From an uncultured Poribacteria bacterium (GTDB taxonomy: Bacteria > Poribacteria > WGA-4E > WGA-3G): DNA of 64,000 nt. Positions 33,312-42,373 of this stretch are shown in pieces (position 1 is the first letter of the stretch; each line of letters opens with the position of its first letter). The position numbers and the translations under genes were made by a program. The notes under the pieces were generated by a model. The model was not told the DNA's origin and ran no database searches. It saw nothing but the letters and a program-made list of their open reading frames with translations. The stretch is taken from contig OX638316.1 in NCBI GenBank assembly GCA_951812525.1, positions 2,080,630 to 2,144,629 of the forward strand, written 5' to 3'.

Positions 33312-34457
33312 CTAAAGTTCTGAGCCTGTCAAAACCTCCGCCTGCACCGGATTTACATAGCACTGATAGTGCTGTTCGACATCTGCCGCTGGCGTAACGC
33401 CTTCGTGGACATAGGCTCCGAATCGTAGACGGAAACGGTCATCTTCTAGTTCATCAGGCGGATGGTGGAGGATGCTCATCTGTTCCGGTACAGCGATTTC
33501 CCCGAAAAATCCCGGATGTTCAATGTTTTCTGAGTGATCAAATAGCGCGATACCAGCCACTCCATCTCCCACTGTGCCGCCTAAGTCGCACCACCGCGCT
33601 CGTTGATGATGCACCGTTGTTCTGCCAATCTGTCCTTCAGAATTTTCAACGTGCCCTTCCTCTGGAATACCCATTGATGGGTTCAAACGCGCTACAAAGA
33701 GGAATTGCCGATCACCGATGTCCAGCGGCGGTGTCGTTTCGTGAGTAATTTCCAGAAACCGACGCGTATCGTCCGCATACCATACTCGAGCGGTTCGCGT
33801 TTCTGTCATGATAAGGTTGCCATTGCCTTTGACATGGATCAAGTCTTCGACAAATTCGGCGTAGACGTTCCCTTCAGTGATTCGGACAAAGCGTTGGTGT
33901 AACATCTTTCCGCAGGGACCATAAGGTGGCTCATCCCAATCAGACCAGATGTTCGCAGACCCGCCTTCACCGTGCCCCCCGTAGGCGAGGTAAAGCCCTG
34001 TGTGATGCGGATGATCGCCGCCGCCAGCCCCGCGGACCACAGTCCCGTGATTCGCGTTGAGGGGCCAAAAGTAAGGCTTCCAGACACCGAGAAAGTTGTA
34101 TCGTGTGAATAACGCGTCATCGGCAGAAATGAGCAAATGCGCGGGTTTTTGTTCGATTTGATAACGGGCTTTTGGTGGCGGCTCATTGATCTGTCGGATC
34201 GCGTAATATGCCGATGTCCCCGTTAGAAGTTCACCTGTCTGCCACGCAAGTTCACGTAGCGTTGGCTCGAATTGACATGGGACATCCTCGCCGAAGACAC
34301 GCCCCTCTGCATCAGCTATGGACATCGCAAGCATTGAAATTCCTTCTTGCCAATCGGGAAAGTAACGTTTCGGCTTGAAACACATGCGGACGAGGTCATT
34401 GTGTCGATTGACCGAACCCGCCTCAATTTTGATGATTACATTTCGATTTTGTGTCAA
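33312..34457 (-). CDS. DUF6807 (PmoA-like) family protein
   Basis: The 381-residue protein matches a family often annotated as methane oxygenase PmoA-like or DUF6807, common in Planctomycetes and related groups. The diagnostic segment GVWKPYFWPLNANHG, GGGDHPHHTGLYLAYGG and SANIWSDW is present. The name PmoA is misleading; this soluble beta-rich family has no demonstrated methane oxidation. The start appears to be a TTG with GGAG seven bases upstream. There is no signal peptide. It lies between PhyH genes and is convergent with the one at 32418. Confidence 0.8.
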   Translation of the reverse strand: MTQNRNVIIKIEAGSVNRHNDLVRMCFKPKRYFPDWQEGISMLAMSIADAEGRVFGEDVPCQFEPTLRELAWQTGELLTGTSAYYAIRQINEPPPKARYQIEQKPAHLLISADDALFTRYNFLGVWKPYFWPLNANHGTVVRGAGGGDHPHHTGLYLAYGGHGEGGSANIWSDWDEPPYGPCGKMLHQRFVRITEGNVYAEFVEDLIHVKGNGNLIMTETRTARVWYADDTRRFLEITHETTPPLDIGDRQFLFVARLNPSMGIPEEGHVENSEGQIGRTTVHHQRARWCDLGGTVGDGVAGIALFDHSENIEHPGFFGEIAVPEQMSILHHPPDELEDDRFRLRFGAYVHEGVTPAADVEQHYQCYVNPVQAEVLTGSEL

Positions 34458-34663
34458 TGGTTAACTCCTGAAAGATCAAGGCATTTATGGTAGATTTTAG
34501 AAATATATGAACATTTTACTGAGAGTTGTCCCGTAAACGCTTTCTCTTACTGGTGAGGTTTCCAAATTGTGCTAACAGAGCGCAATTTGTTTTAGTTTTA
34601 ATTCCTCACCTGTATAGTTAGCAGGGATAGTAAATGTGATTCGGTAAAAGCCGCTCTGCATTT

Positions 34664-35884
34664 CTACCAACTTTGAATAAAGTCCTCTACCTCGAAATTC
34701 GCTGGCATATCGGTCAGTTGATAGCGCATCACACGGGATGTTCTGTCTGGAACACGCCGGGCAATCTCTGCCTCAATTTTTTCGTAAAGCGTTGAGAACC
34801 GTTTCCAGATACACTCGGCATCTTCGGCAGAAAAACGGCGAGCAAAGTCTTCATAGAGACCGAAATTGAGTCGATGCGCGGAGATTGCGCCGATGCGTTC
34901 TTCAGTCGAAAGTTTGTTGACTTCGGGGTCTTTGAGGGTACGGACTTTATCCGCTAACTTTGAGAGGAATACGACGGCAACCATGCGTTCTTCTTCACCC
35001 GGGTGTAGCTTCGTCAACCCATCTCGAAAGCCGTCAGCGTCCTTGTTGCGGATGGCGTGAAAGGTTGCCTCAATCACATCACTCTGTTGCGTATGGAGTT
35101 GGAAGAAATGTTCAAATCGAGCGCGGGCTTCGGTGGAAAGGTGCTGGGTGAATCCCAAGTTCCAATAAAAATGGTCAACGATTGGATACGAATCCCCACC
35201 GAAGGCACGATATCCAAGATGAACGGTCCGTCGCAATTTTGTGCTATAGTTACTTCCCCAATGCAAGCCCATGTGGCTATAGACGACGCCATCGCCTGCT
35301 GAAAGTTCAATCGGAATCCCATCAGGCATCGGCTCCTGTGCGCGTGTTAATAGGTGTTGATGCTCCTCTGGTGTGTTGGGACGGCAATAACTCCTCGGCA
35401 CGAGCCAGAACACGCTATCGTCGTAAAGCGGGATGTTCCATTGAACATATCCTGGTCCGTTTTTAACATAATCCATCTGCATGCCCTTGAGGGGTGCCTG
35501 TGCCGTGGGGTCAATATCACGGTGCCAACTGGCGGGCCCGTGATCTCGCATCGGATTACACATCAGTGCCATCAGCGTTATCGCCGCGTGAGGTACTCTC
35601 ATGAGTTGTTGACTCACACCGAGCGTATTCTCATGGAGGCAAAATTCGATGGTATTGGCGGTCGCTGCGTCAACGACCTCATCGAAAAATACCCTCGGTT
35701 GTCCACTCGTCGTCCAGACGCCTCCAGGCTTCTCTCCGGGTTTCCGCTCCCGTTCCCAAACTACTTTTTGCTTTTCAACAAGGATTTCAAAGCTTGTTCT
35801 CAGTGTTTCTAACTGATCGGGTGGGACGACCTGCCGTAGGACAATGTAGCCGTCATCAATGAGTTGTTGTGGATCCACTTTCAT
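34664..35884 (-). CDS. Large phytanoyl-CoA dioxygenase (PhyH) family protein
   Basis: This 406-residue protein is longer than typical PhyH enzymes (about 280-300). The iron site is His121-Arg-Asp123 (ASWHRDIDPTA) and His208 (HMGLHWGSNYS), with an Arg-Arg pair following. The extra C-terminal 130 residues are charged and helical (KLADKVRTLKDPEVNKLSTEER) and unlike known PhyH domains. I use the ATG of MKVDPQQL, with GGAG upstream. Its upstream region, nearly 300 bases, separates it divergently from the hydrolase at 36176. Substrate unknown. Confidence 0.85.
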   Translation of the reverse strand: MKVDPQQLIDDGYIVLRQVVPPDQLETLRTSFEILVEKQKVVWERERKPGEKPGGVWTTSGQPRVFFDEVVDAATANTIEFCLHENTLGVSQQLMRVPHAAITLMALMCNPMRDHGPASWHRDIDPTAQAPLKGMQMDYVKNGPGYVQWNIPLYDDSVFWLVPRSYCRPNTPEEHQHLLTRAQEPMPDGIPIELSAGDGVVYSHMGLHWGSNYSTKLRRTVHLGYRAFGGDSYPIVDHFYWNLGFTQHLSTEARARFEHFFQLHTQQSDVIEATFHAIRNKDADGFRDGLTKLHPGEEERMVAVVFLSKLADKVRTLKDPEVNKLSTEERIGAISAHRLNFGLYEDFARRFSAEDAECIWKRFSTLYEKIEAEIARRVPDRTSRVMRYQLTDMPANFEVEDFIQSW

Positions 35885-36175
35885 CGCCTGCTCTCCTTTT
35901 AAGTTAAGCGTACCATTCACGTCAGGTTTACCCGGTTGTTGAGAGACAGAAGTTTTCCAATTGATGCTTAGATTATCCGTGAAATACGTCTTCATGTCAA
36001 GAGATAAGGATGTACCTAAAAGCCTATCTCGATGTCAGAAATTTCAGTTGACAACGGTTCAATGAAATAATATAGTTACACCAATTTGCAATCTATCCAA
36101 TCTGATGGAATCGTGAACCAAAACTTGGACAGTATCAAACTAAGATAAATAAGTCTCGCTTAGAATTGAGAAGAT

Positions 36176-37033
36176 ATGTACCTGGAACAAATAATTCCGA
36201 TTAATGGTGCTCGACTTTGGACAGCCATTCAGGGAACAGGACAACCGATGGTGCTTTGCCACGGGGGTCCCGGTGGTTATGATTATCTTGGTCCTATTGC
36301 CGACATGACTTCTGATCTATGTCGGGTTATTCGATACGATCAACGTGGGAGCGGAAGGTCACAAGCGTCGGGTCCGTACGATGTGTCCACATTTGTTAAT
36401 GATTTGGAGGGGTTGAGAAGGTTTTTCAACTTTGAACGTTGGGTTGTTGGAGGTCATTCATGGGGAGCGGGACTTGCTTTAGCCTACGCAGTTAGGTTTC
36501 CAGGTCGGACTATAGCCGTTCTTCACATTGCAGGCACGGGTATTGATGACCGGTGGCACGACGAGTATCGCGAAAATCGGTTAAATGCACTGAGTGAGTC
36601 AGAGCGCGAAGAGTATCAACGGCTGCGTGCACAACGGGAACGGGCTACAGGTGCTGAGTCGCGACGAATATTGGACAGACTCCGCACACTAAGTCGGAAG
36701 ACGGATGTGTTTGACCCGAATCGGGTTGACCATATTCCGACCTTTGATGAACGTCCTGTAAGCGATGAAGCAAACGAAAAGGTTGGTGCCGACTGGAAAG
36801 GTTACACCACAGATTCAAAATTCCAGCAATCCGTTTATGATCTACCCATGCCTGCTCTTTTCCTGCATGGGGCTTGCGACCCTCGTCCGAGTCACTTTAT
36901 AGAAACATTAGCTTCTAAATTATCTCATAGTACGTTCGCATCGATTCCTAAATCAGGACATTATCCTTGGGTAGAGAAGCCCGATGAAGTGAAGGCAGCG
37001 CTCAGGCGGTTTATCCGCTGTCAGGTAATGTAA
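36176..37033 (+). CDS. Alpha/beta hydrolase, proline-iminopeptidase-like (S33)
   Basis: This 285-residue hydrolase has the oxyanion motif HGGPGG (29-34), RYDQRGSGRS and the nucleophile elbow GHSWGAG with Ser95. That combination is characteristic of prolyl aminopeptidases (family S33), though related esterases share it. The C-terminal LFLHGACDPRP and SGHYPWVEKP supply the acid and His. No signal peptide is visible. It lies 20 bases before a PhyH gene on the same strand, forming a three-gene unit with two PhyH proteins. Release of N-terminal proline or hydroxyproline from peptides would be the family activity. Confidence 0.82.
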   Translation: MYLEQIIPINGARLWTAIQGTGQPMVLCHGGPGGYDYLGPIADMTSDLCRVIRYDQRGSGRSQASGPYDVSTFVNDLEGLRRFFNFERWVVGGHSWGAGLALAYAVRFPGRTIAVLHIAGTGIDDRWHDEYRENRLNALSESEREEYQRLRAQRERATGAESRRILDRLRTLSRKTDVFDPNRVDHIPTFDERPVSDEANEKVGADWKGYTTDSKFQQSVYDLPMPALFLHGACDPRPSHFIETLASKLSHSTFASIPKSGHYPWVEKPDEVKAALRRFIRCQVM

Positions 37034-37053
37034 TAAAGTTCTTAGGAGAAACT

Positions 37054-37926
37054 ATGCTAATTCGTGGTGAAGACAGTGCCATTGATCTTCCGTCGACGCT
37101 AACAGAGGAGGAGAAATGGCATTACGATCTGTTTGGTTATTTGGTGCTTCGGCAGGTGGTTTCACCGGCAGAGGTTGAACAGATGCTTGAGGTAGCGAAC
37201 GGGTGGTTCGCTGATCCCGAAGCAGCACCTGAACCCGTAAACGTTACACAAGATGAATATAGCGGTGTGCTGAACAATGTTCAGTACGGCAATCGGCTTT
37301 TCGAGCGGTTATCGCTCAATGAAAAGGTCTTACGGGTTGTGATGGGTTTGATGTGGAACCGTCCGAGGCTCTTCAACTGCGCGCTCGTTTTGCAGAGGCA
37401 GCACCCTATCTCTGAAGGTGAAAAAGAGAGGCTGCATCGGGATACCAGCGGATTTGATTTTCCTGATGGCTTCCAGAACCCACACAACGACTACCAAGCC
37501 GGAAACGGACAGATCTACAGCAATTACGTCAATACTGCTATAACGCTCGTTGATGTGCCGGAGGACAACGGTTTTATGTGCATCCCCGGCACACATAAAT
37601 CGCGAATCAAGTTTCCTACGACGCTTGACATCGATAACGAGTTGGCACCCGCAATCACCTTTGAACTAAAGGCAGGGGATTGTCTCGTCTTCTCATCACG
37701 ACTGATGCACGGCGCAAAATATTGGAAAGTTGACTATCCACGCCGAGTTGTCTTCAATCGGTATCAATTCAGTTTCTACTTTAATGAGAACTATAGTCTT
37801 CCCATAGAAGCGCATCGACATCGCATTTCTGCAGACCAATACGCATTGGAATCGATCCAACGCGGCGAAAAGGAATTTGCCAAACGCATCCTTAAGAAGT
37901 TGGAGAACGGAGAGGAACTATGCTGA
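37054..37926 (+). CDS. Phytanoyl-CoA dioxygenase (PhyH) family protein
   Basis: The 290-residue oxygenase has EEEKWHYDLFGYLVLRQVVSPAEVEQML at the N-terminus. Two HxD motifs exist: His128-Arg-Asp130 and His144-Asn-Asp146 (FQNPHNDYQAG); the second has the spacing to IPGTHKS expected for the iron site. The distal His is 219 (SRLMHGAKYW). It is the middle gene of a three-gene unit and overlaps the next by 7 bases. That neighbour is its closest paralogue in the window, showing local duplication. Confidence 0.87.
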   Translation: MLIRGEDSAIDLPSTLTEEEKWHYDLFGYLVLRQVVSPAEVEQMLEVANGWFADPEAAPEPVNVTQDEYSGVLNNVQYGNRLFERLSLNEKVLRVVMGLMWNRPRLFNCALVLQRQHPISEGEKERLHRDTSGFDFPDGFQNPHNDYQAGNGQIYSNYVNTAITLVDVPEDNGFMCIPGTHKSRIKFPTTLDIDNELAPAITFELKAGDCLVFSSRLMHGAKYWKVDYPRRVVFNRYQFSFYFNENYSLPIEAHRHRISADQYALESIQRGEKEFAKRILKKLENGEELC

Positions 37927-38738
37927 CACAAGAAGAAAAATGGTACCTCGATCTACTTGGCTATTTTGTGGTACGCAACGCTGTGCCGAAAGCGGATGTC
38001 GAACTAATGAAGGCGCAGATGTTCGAGTGGTACGAATGGGACGCCGACGATTTCAAGCATCCGATGCGGATCAACGCGCCGGAGGGGAAGCCGTGGTGGG
38101 TCTACAACATGCATTACGGGCATGAGGCGTTCCAGCGGCTTATCTTGAATCCTGAAATCCTGCGTGTGGCGACTGCGCTGACTTGGAACCGTCCGCGAGT
38201 TTTTGATGTTGTAGCAAATATCTGCTACCCGGATGCAGACGGTTTGGAGCTGCACGGTGGACATAAGGGTTGGTTTAGAAGTCCGCAACACCAATACCAA
38301 GTCGCCAACGATGAGATCTTCGTGAGTTTTTTTAATCTCTCCGTTTCGTTAGTAGATGTGCCACCTGGCAACGGTTTTGCCTGCATTCCCGGAAGCCACA
38401 AGTCGGAATTCCAGTATCCGGAATATATCACGATGGACGACCCACCTCCAGTCGTCCACAATGTTCCTGTGAACGCTGGTGACTTCATTGTGTTTTTGCC
38501 GAACACGCGGCACGCTGGAAGACGATGGAATCATGAGGCTTATCCTCGGATGACTGTGTTCTTGCGTTGGGTCTATGCGAAACAGTTCCATCATGCCGAC
38601 TCGTCTTGGTGGCTTCCGTTTGATGCACATAAAGAGGAAATTCCAGAAGCACTTCACGAGCTTGAGAGCCGCGACCACGGGCAGCGCGGAGCATTGAATG
38701 CGCTTATAGAGCCGTTTAAAGTGGATGTTCCTGAGTGA
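37920..38738 (+). CDS. PhyH-family protein with altered iron-ligand motif
   Basis: This 272-residue paralogue of the preceding gene keeps the opening (EEKWYLDLLGYFVVRNAV), VDVPPGNGFACIPGSHKS and the distal His198 (NTRHAGRRW). At the HxD position, however, the aligned residues are Gln123-His124-Gln125, and the other candidate motif reads His112-Gly-Gly114. In either alignment the acidic ligand is missing. HxG/HxA in this superfamily is seen in non-haem iron halogenases, where chloride takes the place of the Asp; loss of activity is the simpler explanation. Its ATG lies within the previous gene's last codons, so translation is coupled. Confidence 0.82.
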   Translation: MLTQEEKWYLDLLGYFVVRNAVPKADVELMKAQMFEWYEWDADDFKHPMRINAPEGKPWWVYNMHYGHEAFQRLILNPEILRVATALTWNRPRVFDVVANICYPDADGLELHGGHKGWFRSPQHQYQVANDEIFVSFFNLSVSLVDVPPGNGFACIPGSHKSEFQYPEYITMDDPPPVVHNVPVNAGDFIVFLPNTRHAGRRWNHEAYPRMTVFLRWVYAKQFHHADSSWWLPFDAHKEEIPEALHELESRDHGQRGALNALIEPFKVDVPE

Positions 38739-38758
38739 AGATTCTACAGGACATCAGA

Positions 38759-38784
38759 GGTCGGGATTCGGAGATCCCTCCTAC
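38759..38784 (-). repeat. GTAG-hairpin (REP-like) repeat
   Basis: On the minus strand GTAGGAGGGATCTCC is followed by GAATCCCGACC, forming a GGGAT/ATCCC stem. Nearly identical copies occur at 52953 and 58499; a diverged one is at 54820. Confidence 0.7.
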
Positions 38785-38885
38785 GGGTGAACTGTACGGT
38801 TCTGAAAAAAGCGTTGACGTGAAGTTCGGGAATTGATAAGATGCACAAGGAAACCACTCTTTATGTTACAGGACTGGAGAATTAG

Positions 38886-40523
38886 ATGGCAACCCCGACG
38901 AACCGAGAAGTGATCGCCCATTGGCGCGACGAACCCGCCCCGCTGCTCGCATTACTACACGCCTTCCACGACCGAGATGGATTTATTTCGGAGGCAGTCC
39001 TTCGCGACATCACAGTCGGACTTCGGATTCCGCTTGCTGAACTCTTCGGTACCTTGACGTTTTACCACCATTTTGCGCGTGAAGCCCCAGGACAGGATGC
39101 ACCGCGGGTGTGTACCGGACCTGTTTGCCGGTTGCAAGGCGGGTTGGAAATCCTTGACGCACTCAAAAATGAAGGTGCGACCCCGATGCCGTGTGCTGGA
39201 AGATGCGACGATTGTGTGCCGGTGTTGAGAGGACACGAGGTGTTCGTCGGGAAACAGGTAGATACGCTTTCTGTGCAACCCACGCCTTTGCCCCCACCAC
39301 ATCCCGGTGATGGTGAAGAATGTATCTTCGCCGAGATTCGTGAACCCGAACGCAATACATTAACAGGTTACCGACGCACGGGTGGTTACGAAGCGTTGAG
39401 GCATGCGGTAACAACACTCACCCGAACAGATGTCATCGAAACACTTAAAGAGAGTCAGCTTGCTGGTAGAGGTGGTGCAGGATTTCCGACTGGCATGAAA
39501 TGGGAATCGGTGTTGAACGCTCCGGGTGAACCGAAGACGATCATTTGCAACGCCGATGAAGGTGAACCGGGATGCTTCAAGGATCGGGTTATTCTCGATT
39601 ATGATCCATACGCTGTGATTGAAGGGATGACACTCTCCGCTTACGCGACGGGTGCGAGGCGTGGTTTTATCTATCTCCGATATGAATACCCAGAGACCCT
39701 CAAAATACTTGAACGCGCACTTGCGGAAGCGGAAGCAGCGGGACTACTTGGAGATACTATCCTTGGTGAGGACTTTAACTTTAACATCTACATCCGGCGC
39801 GGTGCGGGTGCTTACGTCTGTGGTGAGGAAGGGTCGCTGTTGAACAGTTTGGAGGGGAAACATCCGTTTCCAAGGAACCGTCCACCTTATCCTGTGACGC
39901 ATGGGTTTGAGAATTTGCCTACCGTTGTAAATAATGTAGAGACACTCGTTGCTGCTGTCCAGATTGTCCGGCACGGCGCAGCATGGTATAAAAGCCTTAG
40001 TTATGACGAAGGCTTGGCGGGGACAAAGATTATTAGTCTCTCTGGAGACATCCAGAGACCGGGAAATTACGAGGTGCCGTTTGGACTGCCGTTGAAGACG
40101 CTCCTCTATGAATGGGCAGGCGGTGCACCGGAAGGACACGAGATTCAAGCAATTACGACAGCGGGATTGTCTGGTGGGTTTATTGCTGGAGACGATCTCG
40201 GTATTACTATTGATGAACCGAGTTTCCAAGAGGTAGGTGCGATGCTTGGCGCGGCGGGGATCATGGTATTTGATAACACGCGGGATATGCTTGATGTTGC
40301 ACGCAATGCAATGGAATTCTTTGCCGAAGAATCTTGTGGAAAATGTTTCCCGTGTCGTATCGGCACACAACGGTTGACGGAACTTTTGTCTACACCGTTG
40401 GAACCAGATTCAGAGGAGCTAATTTCGAGAATCGGCGCAGTCATGAAGGCGACAAGTGCGTGTGGACTTGGGACTGCCGCACCGAATATTACGGATAGTT
40501 TAATGCGTTATTTTTGTCAATAA
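38886..40523 (+). CDS. NuoE-NuoF fusion (NADH-binding diaphorase subunit)
   Basis: This 545-residue protein joins a thioredoxin-like [2Fe-2S] domain (ligands Cys76, Cys81, Cys103, Cys107) to a complete NuoF. The NuoF half has the FMN-site GRGGAGFPTG (194-203), NADH-site GAGAYVCGEEG and the [4Fe-4S] ligands Cys484, Cys487, Cys490 and Cys526. It should oxidise NADH and pass electrons through FMN to iron-sulfur clusters. The same fusion occurs in HoxF and FdsB, subunits of hydrogenases and formate dehydrogenases. Here no other complex subunit is adjacent; the next gene is an MFS transporter with zero gap. Confidence 0.9.
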   Translation: MATPTNREVIAHWRDEPAPLLALLHAFHDRDGFISEAVLRDITVGLRIPLAELFGTLTFYHHFAREAPGQDAPRVCTGPVCRLQGGLEILDALKNEGATPMPCAGRCDDCVPVLRGHEVFVGKQVDTLSVQPTPLPPPHPGDGEECIFAEIREPERNTLTGYRRTGGYEALRHAVTTLTRTDVIETLKESQLAGRGGAGFPTGMKWESVLNAPGEPKTIICNADEGEPGCFKDRVILDYDPYAVIEGMTLSAYATGARRGFIYLRYEYPETLKILERALAEAEAAGLLGDTILGEDFNFNIYIRRGAGAYVCGEEGSLLNSLEGKHPFPRNRPPYPVTHGFENLPTVVNNVETLVAAVQIVRHGAAWYKSLSYDEGLAGTKIISLSGDIQRPGNYEVPFGLPLKTLLYEWAGGAPEGHEIQAITTAGLSGGFIAGDDLGITIDEPSFQEVGAMLGAAGIMVFDNTRDMLDVARNAMEFFAEESCGKCFPCRIGTQRLTELLSTPLEPDSEELISRIGAVMKATSACGLGTAAPNITDSLMRYFCQ

Positions 40524-41714
40524 ATGTGGAGTCGGAGGTTTGTTCTTCTTTGTAGCATCGTTTTTGGTGTCGGTTTGGTAACAGGACCGATACAGATGCT
40601 GTTCCCGGTCTATGCCGAGCGGATCTTAAAAGAGACTGTACTGTTTGCAGCGTTACTGCGTGCGCTTCCTATCGGGCTTGGTGGTGTTTCAGCACTCATC
40701 GGTGGCACGCTCAGTGACCGGTTCGGAAGAAAACCGACCATACTAATTGGGGTGACCGGCGCAGTCGTTGTGGGCGGGCTTTTTACGACACAAACGCCTC
40801 TGTTTCTTTGGGGTATCCTCTGTTATGAGGGTATTGCATCCGGCTTCAAAACCGCAGGTGGACAGAGCTATCTCATCAGTGCTGTACCGTCGAATCGATT
40901 GGGGTGGGCGACTGGGTGGTACTTTATCAGCATGACTGTCGGGAGCGCGTTCGGGAGTGCTATCGCTGGTGAAGTTATTGACCGGACCGACTATAGTGTT
41001 TTCGGCACCGGCGCGATGATTTTAGCGGGTGTGCTGTTTGTAGGTGCGTGTCTCTTTTTACCGCGGTTGGCACAGCATGAGTCTTCAGCCAGCCACCGGA
41101 AGCGGGACGGGATATGGAAATCCACTCTTAATGTTGGGGCGTATTTGGACCTAAGTCGGCGACCGGAGATGCGGATGCTGATTGGTTTACGCGTCTTCCC
41201 AACTTACTATTGGGGTTCTGTAAACCTGTTGATGCCGATCTTGATTGAGCGTATTGCTGGCGTGAAGGCGACGGGTTATTATGGGGCAATTAGTCTCCTG
41301 TTTGCTTTTGGGTGCCAATTGGCTGTCGGCAGAATATGTGATGTCGTTGGACACCGTGCGCCTGCGTTTGTGGCAAATACAGTCGTTACGCTCCTCGCCT
41401 TTGGTGTAGCGTTTTTTCACGACTCATTAATCGCGCTTGAGATTTTTGGGATACTCGGCGCAGGCGCGGCGTGGTCACTTTCGACGACTATCCCGCGGTT
41501 TATCAATGAATTTACAAAACCCGATGAGAAAGGACACGGTGTGGGTCTCACACACTTGGCATGGAGCACTGGATTTCTCCTCGGTTATGTCGCAAGCGGT
41601 TTTCTAATTAACATCTCTGTTCATGTTCCGTTTATTGTCGCAGGTATTTTCCTGATTGTTTCAACAGGTATTTCCTATAGACTGTGGTATATGAATACCA
41701 AGATCACAAACTAA
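40524..41714 (+). CDS. MFS transporter
   Basis: This 396-residue membrane protein has roughly 12 hydrophobic segments and the MFS loop motif GGTLSDRFGRKPT (about 65-77) between TM2 and TM3. Similar elements reappear in the second half (GRICDVVGHRAP). Such proteins are proton-coupled symporters or antiporters; efflux of small molecules is common for this subtype. Its ATG directly follows the stop of the NuoE-NuoF gene, so the two are translationally linked. Its last codons and stop lie inside a short dispersed repeat (41701-41720). Substrate unknown. Confidence 0.88.
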   Translation: MWSRRFVLLCSIVFGVGLVTGPIQMLFPVYAERILKETVLFAALLRALPIGLGGVSALIGGTLSDRFGRKPTILIGVTGAVVVGGLFTTQTPLFLWGILCYEGIASGFKTAGGQSYLISAVPSNRLGWATGWYFISMTVGSAFGSAIAGEVIDRTDYSVFGTGAMILAGVLFVGACLFLPRLAQHESSASHRKRDGIWKSTLNVGAYLDLSRRPEMRMLIGLRVFPTYYWGSVNLLMPILIERIAGVKATGYYGAISLLFAFGCQLAVGRICDVVGHRAPAFVANTVVTLLAFGVAFFHDSLIALEIFGILGAGAAWSLSTTIPRFINEFTKPDEKGHGVGLTHLAWSTGFLLGYVASGFLINISVHVPFIVAGIFLIVSTGISYRLWYMNTKITN

Positions 41715-41720
41715 CAGTTT
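41701..41720. repeat. 20-base repeat covering the MFS stop codon
   Basis: The 20 bases are identical to 43068-43087 and include a small palindrome (AAACT-GTT-AGTTT when read on the minus strand). This copy contributes the final residues and the TAA of the MFS gene, so the repeat has become part of a coding end. Confidence 0.6.
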
Positions 41721-41752
41721 GTAGTACTTTCAAACTAAGGAAGGAATGCATA

Positions 41753-42280
41753 ATGGTTATTGCAGAACTTGATTTGGAAAATGTAGAACATCGTGAACTC
41801 ACTAATTCCGAATGGCGTTATGGCGATGGGCTTGTTCCGGGTGAACCGAACGGCGGTTTGGTTGATCAGTTGCCGGAAACACCTGCTCGTCTTGCCGACT
41901 ATGACGACTCAGACTGGCCCATCACTGAGGATATCCAAGAGTTTATCTCGACAGGATTTTGCTTCGGTTGGTATCGGATCACGGTGACACTTCCAGAGGA
42001 AGTTGATGGCGTTTCGATTGCCGGTTCAAAGGTATGGTTTCACACATGTATTGATGACTACGGCGAAGTCTGGGTCGATGGCGAAATCGACTTGGCTTTC
42101 GGAGAGTCAGGACGCGGTGCCGCCTCCGGTTTTAATGCCCCACAACGCGTTGTTGTCACCGAAAGCGCGGAACCCGGTGCGAAACATGTCATTGCATGCT
42201 TGGCTGTCAACGGTCCTTTTGGTAGACCGGGTGGCGGCATCTTTATGCGTTTCGCGAAATTAGAGTTTGAACAGGAGTAA
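41753..42280 (+). CDS. Galactose-binding-like (jelly-roll) domain protein
   Basis: The 175-residue cytoplasmic protein appears to be a single beta-sandwich like the N-terminal sugar-binding domain of family 2 glycoside hydrolases: GWYRITVTLPEE, GSKVWFHTCIDDYGEVWVDGE and HVIACLAVNGPFGRPGG. No catalytic residues are evident, and no signal peptide is seen, so it may be a stand-alone binding domain. AAGGAAGG precedes the ATG. It follows the MFS gene and may share its transcript. Function not known. Confidence 0.7.
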   Translation: MVIAELDLENVEHRELTNSEWRYGDGLVPGEPNGGLVDQLPETPARLADYDDSDWPITEDIQEFISTGFCFGWYRITVTLPEEVDGVSIAGSKVWFHTCIDDYGEVWVDGEIDLAFGESGRGAASGFNAPQRVVVTESAEPGAKHVIACLAVNGPFGRPGGGIFMRFAKLEFEQE

Positions 42281-42295
42281 CCCGCGTGATCTCTG

Positions 42296-42318
42296 TAGGG
42301 ACGGCTCCGTGCCGTCCC
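42296..42318 (+). repeat. GTAG-hairpin (REP-like) repeat
   Basis: GTAG overlaps an 8-bp perfect stem GGGACGGC / GCCGTCCC with loop TCCGT. It lies between the jelly-roll gene and queC and could also act in transcript ending. Confidence 0.65.
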
Positions 42319-42373
42319 ACGATACAGTAATAGCAAGTTTTGGTTTGCAAGCTACACCAAAAAAGGAAAAGAA

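Noticed and set aside
33312-34457. PmoA label taken as evidence for methane oxidation
   Set aside because: The soluble DUF6807 family has borrowed that name; there are no membrane segments, copper ligands or pmoB/pmoC neighbours.
39744-40370. 208-codon open frame opposite the NuoF part of the fusion
   Set aside because: It overlaps FMN- and Fe-S-site codons of a clear gene, and its protein has no family features.
42281-42373. preQ1 riboswitch upstream of queC
   Set aside because: The leader contains only a GTAG-type hairpin; I see no preQ1 aptamer pattern such as the A-rich tail with a compact pseudoknot.
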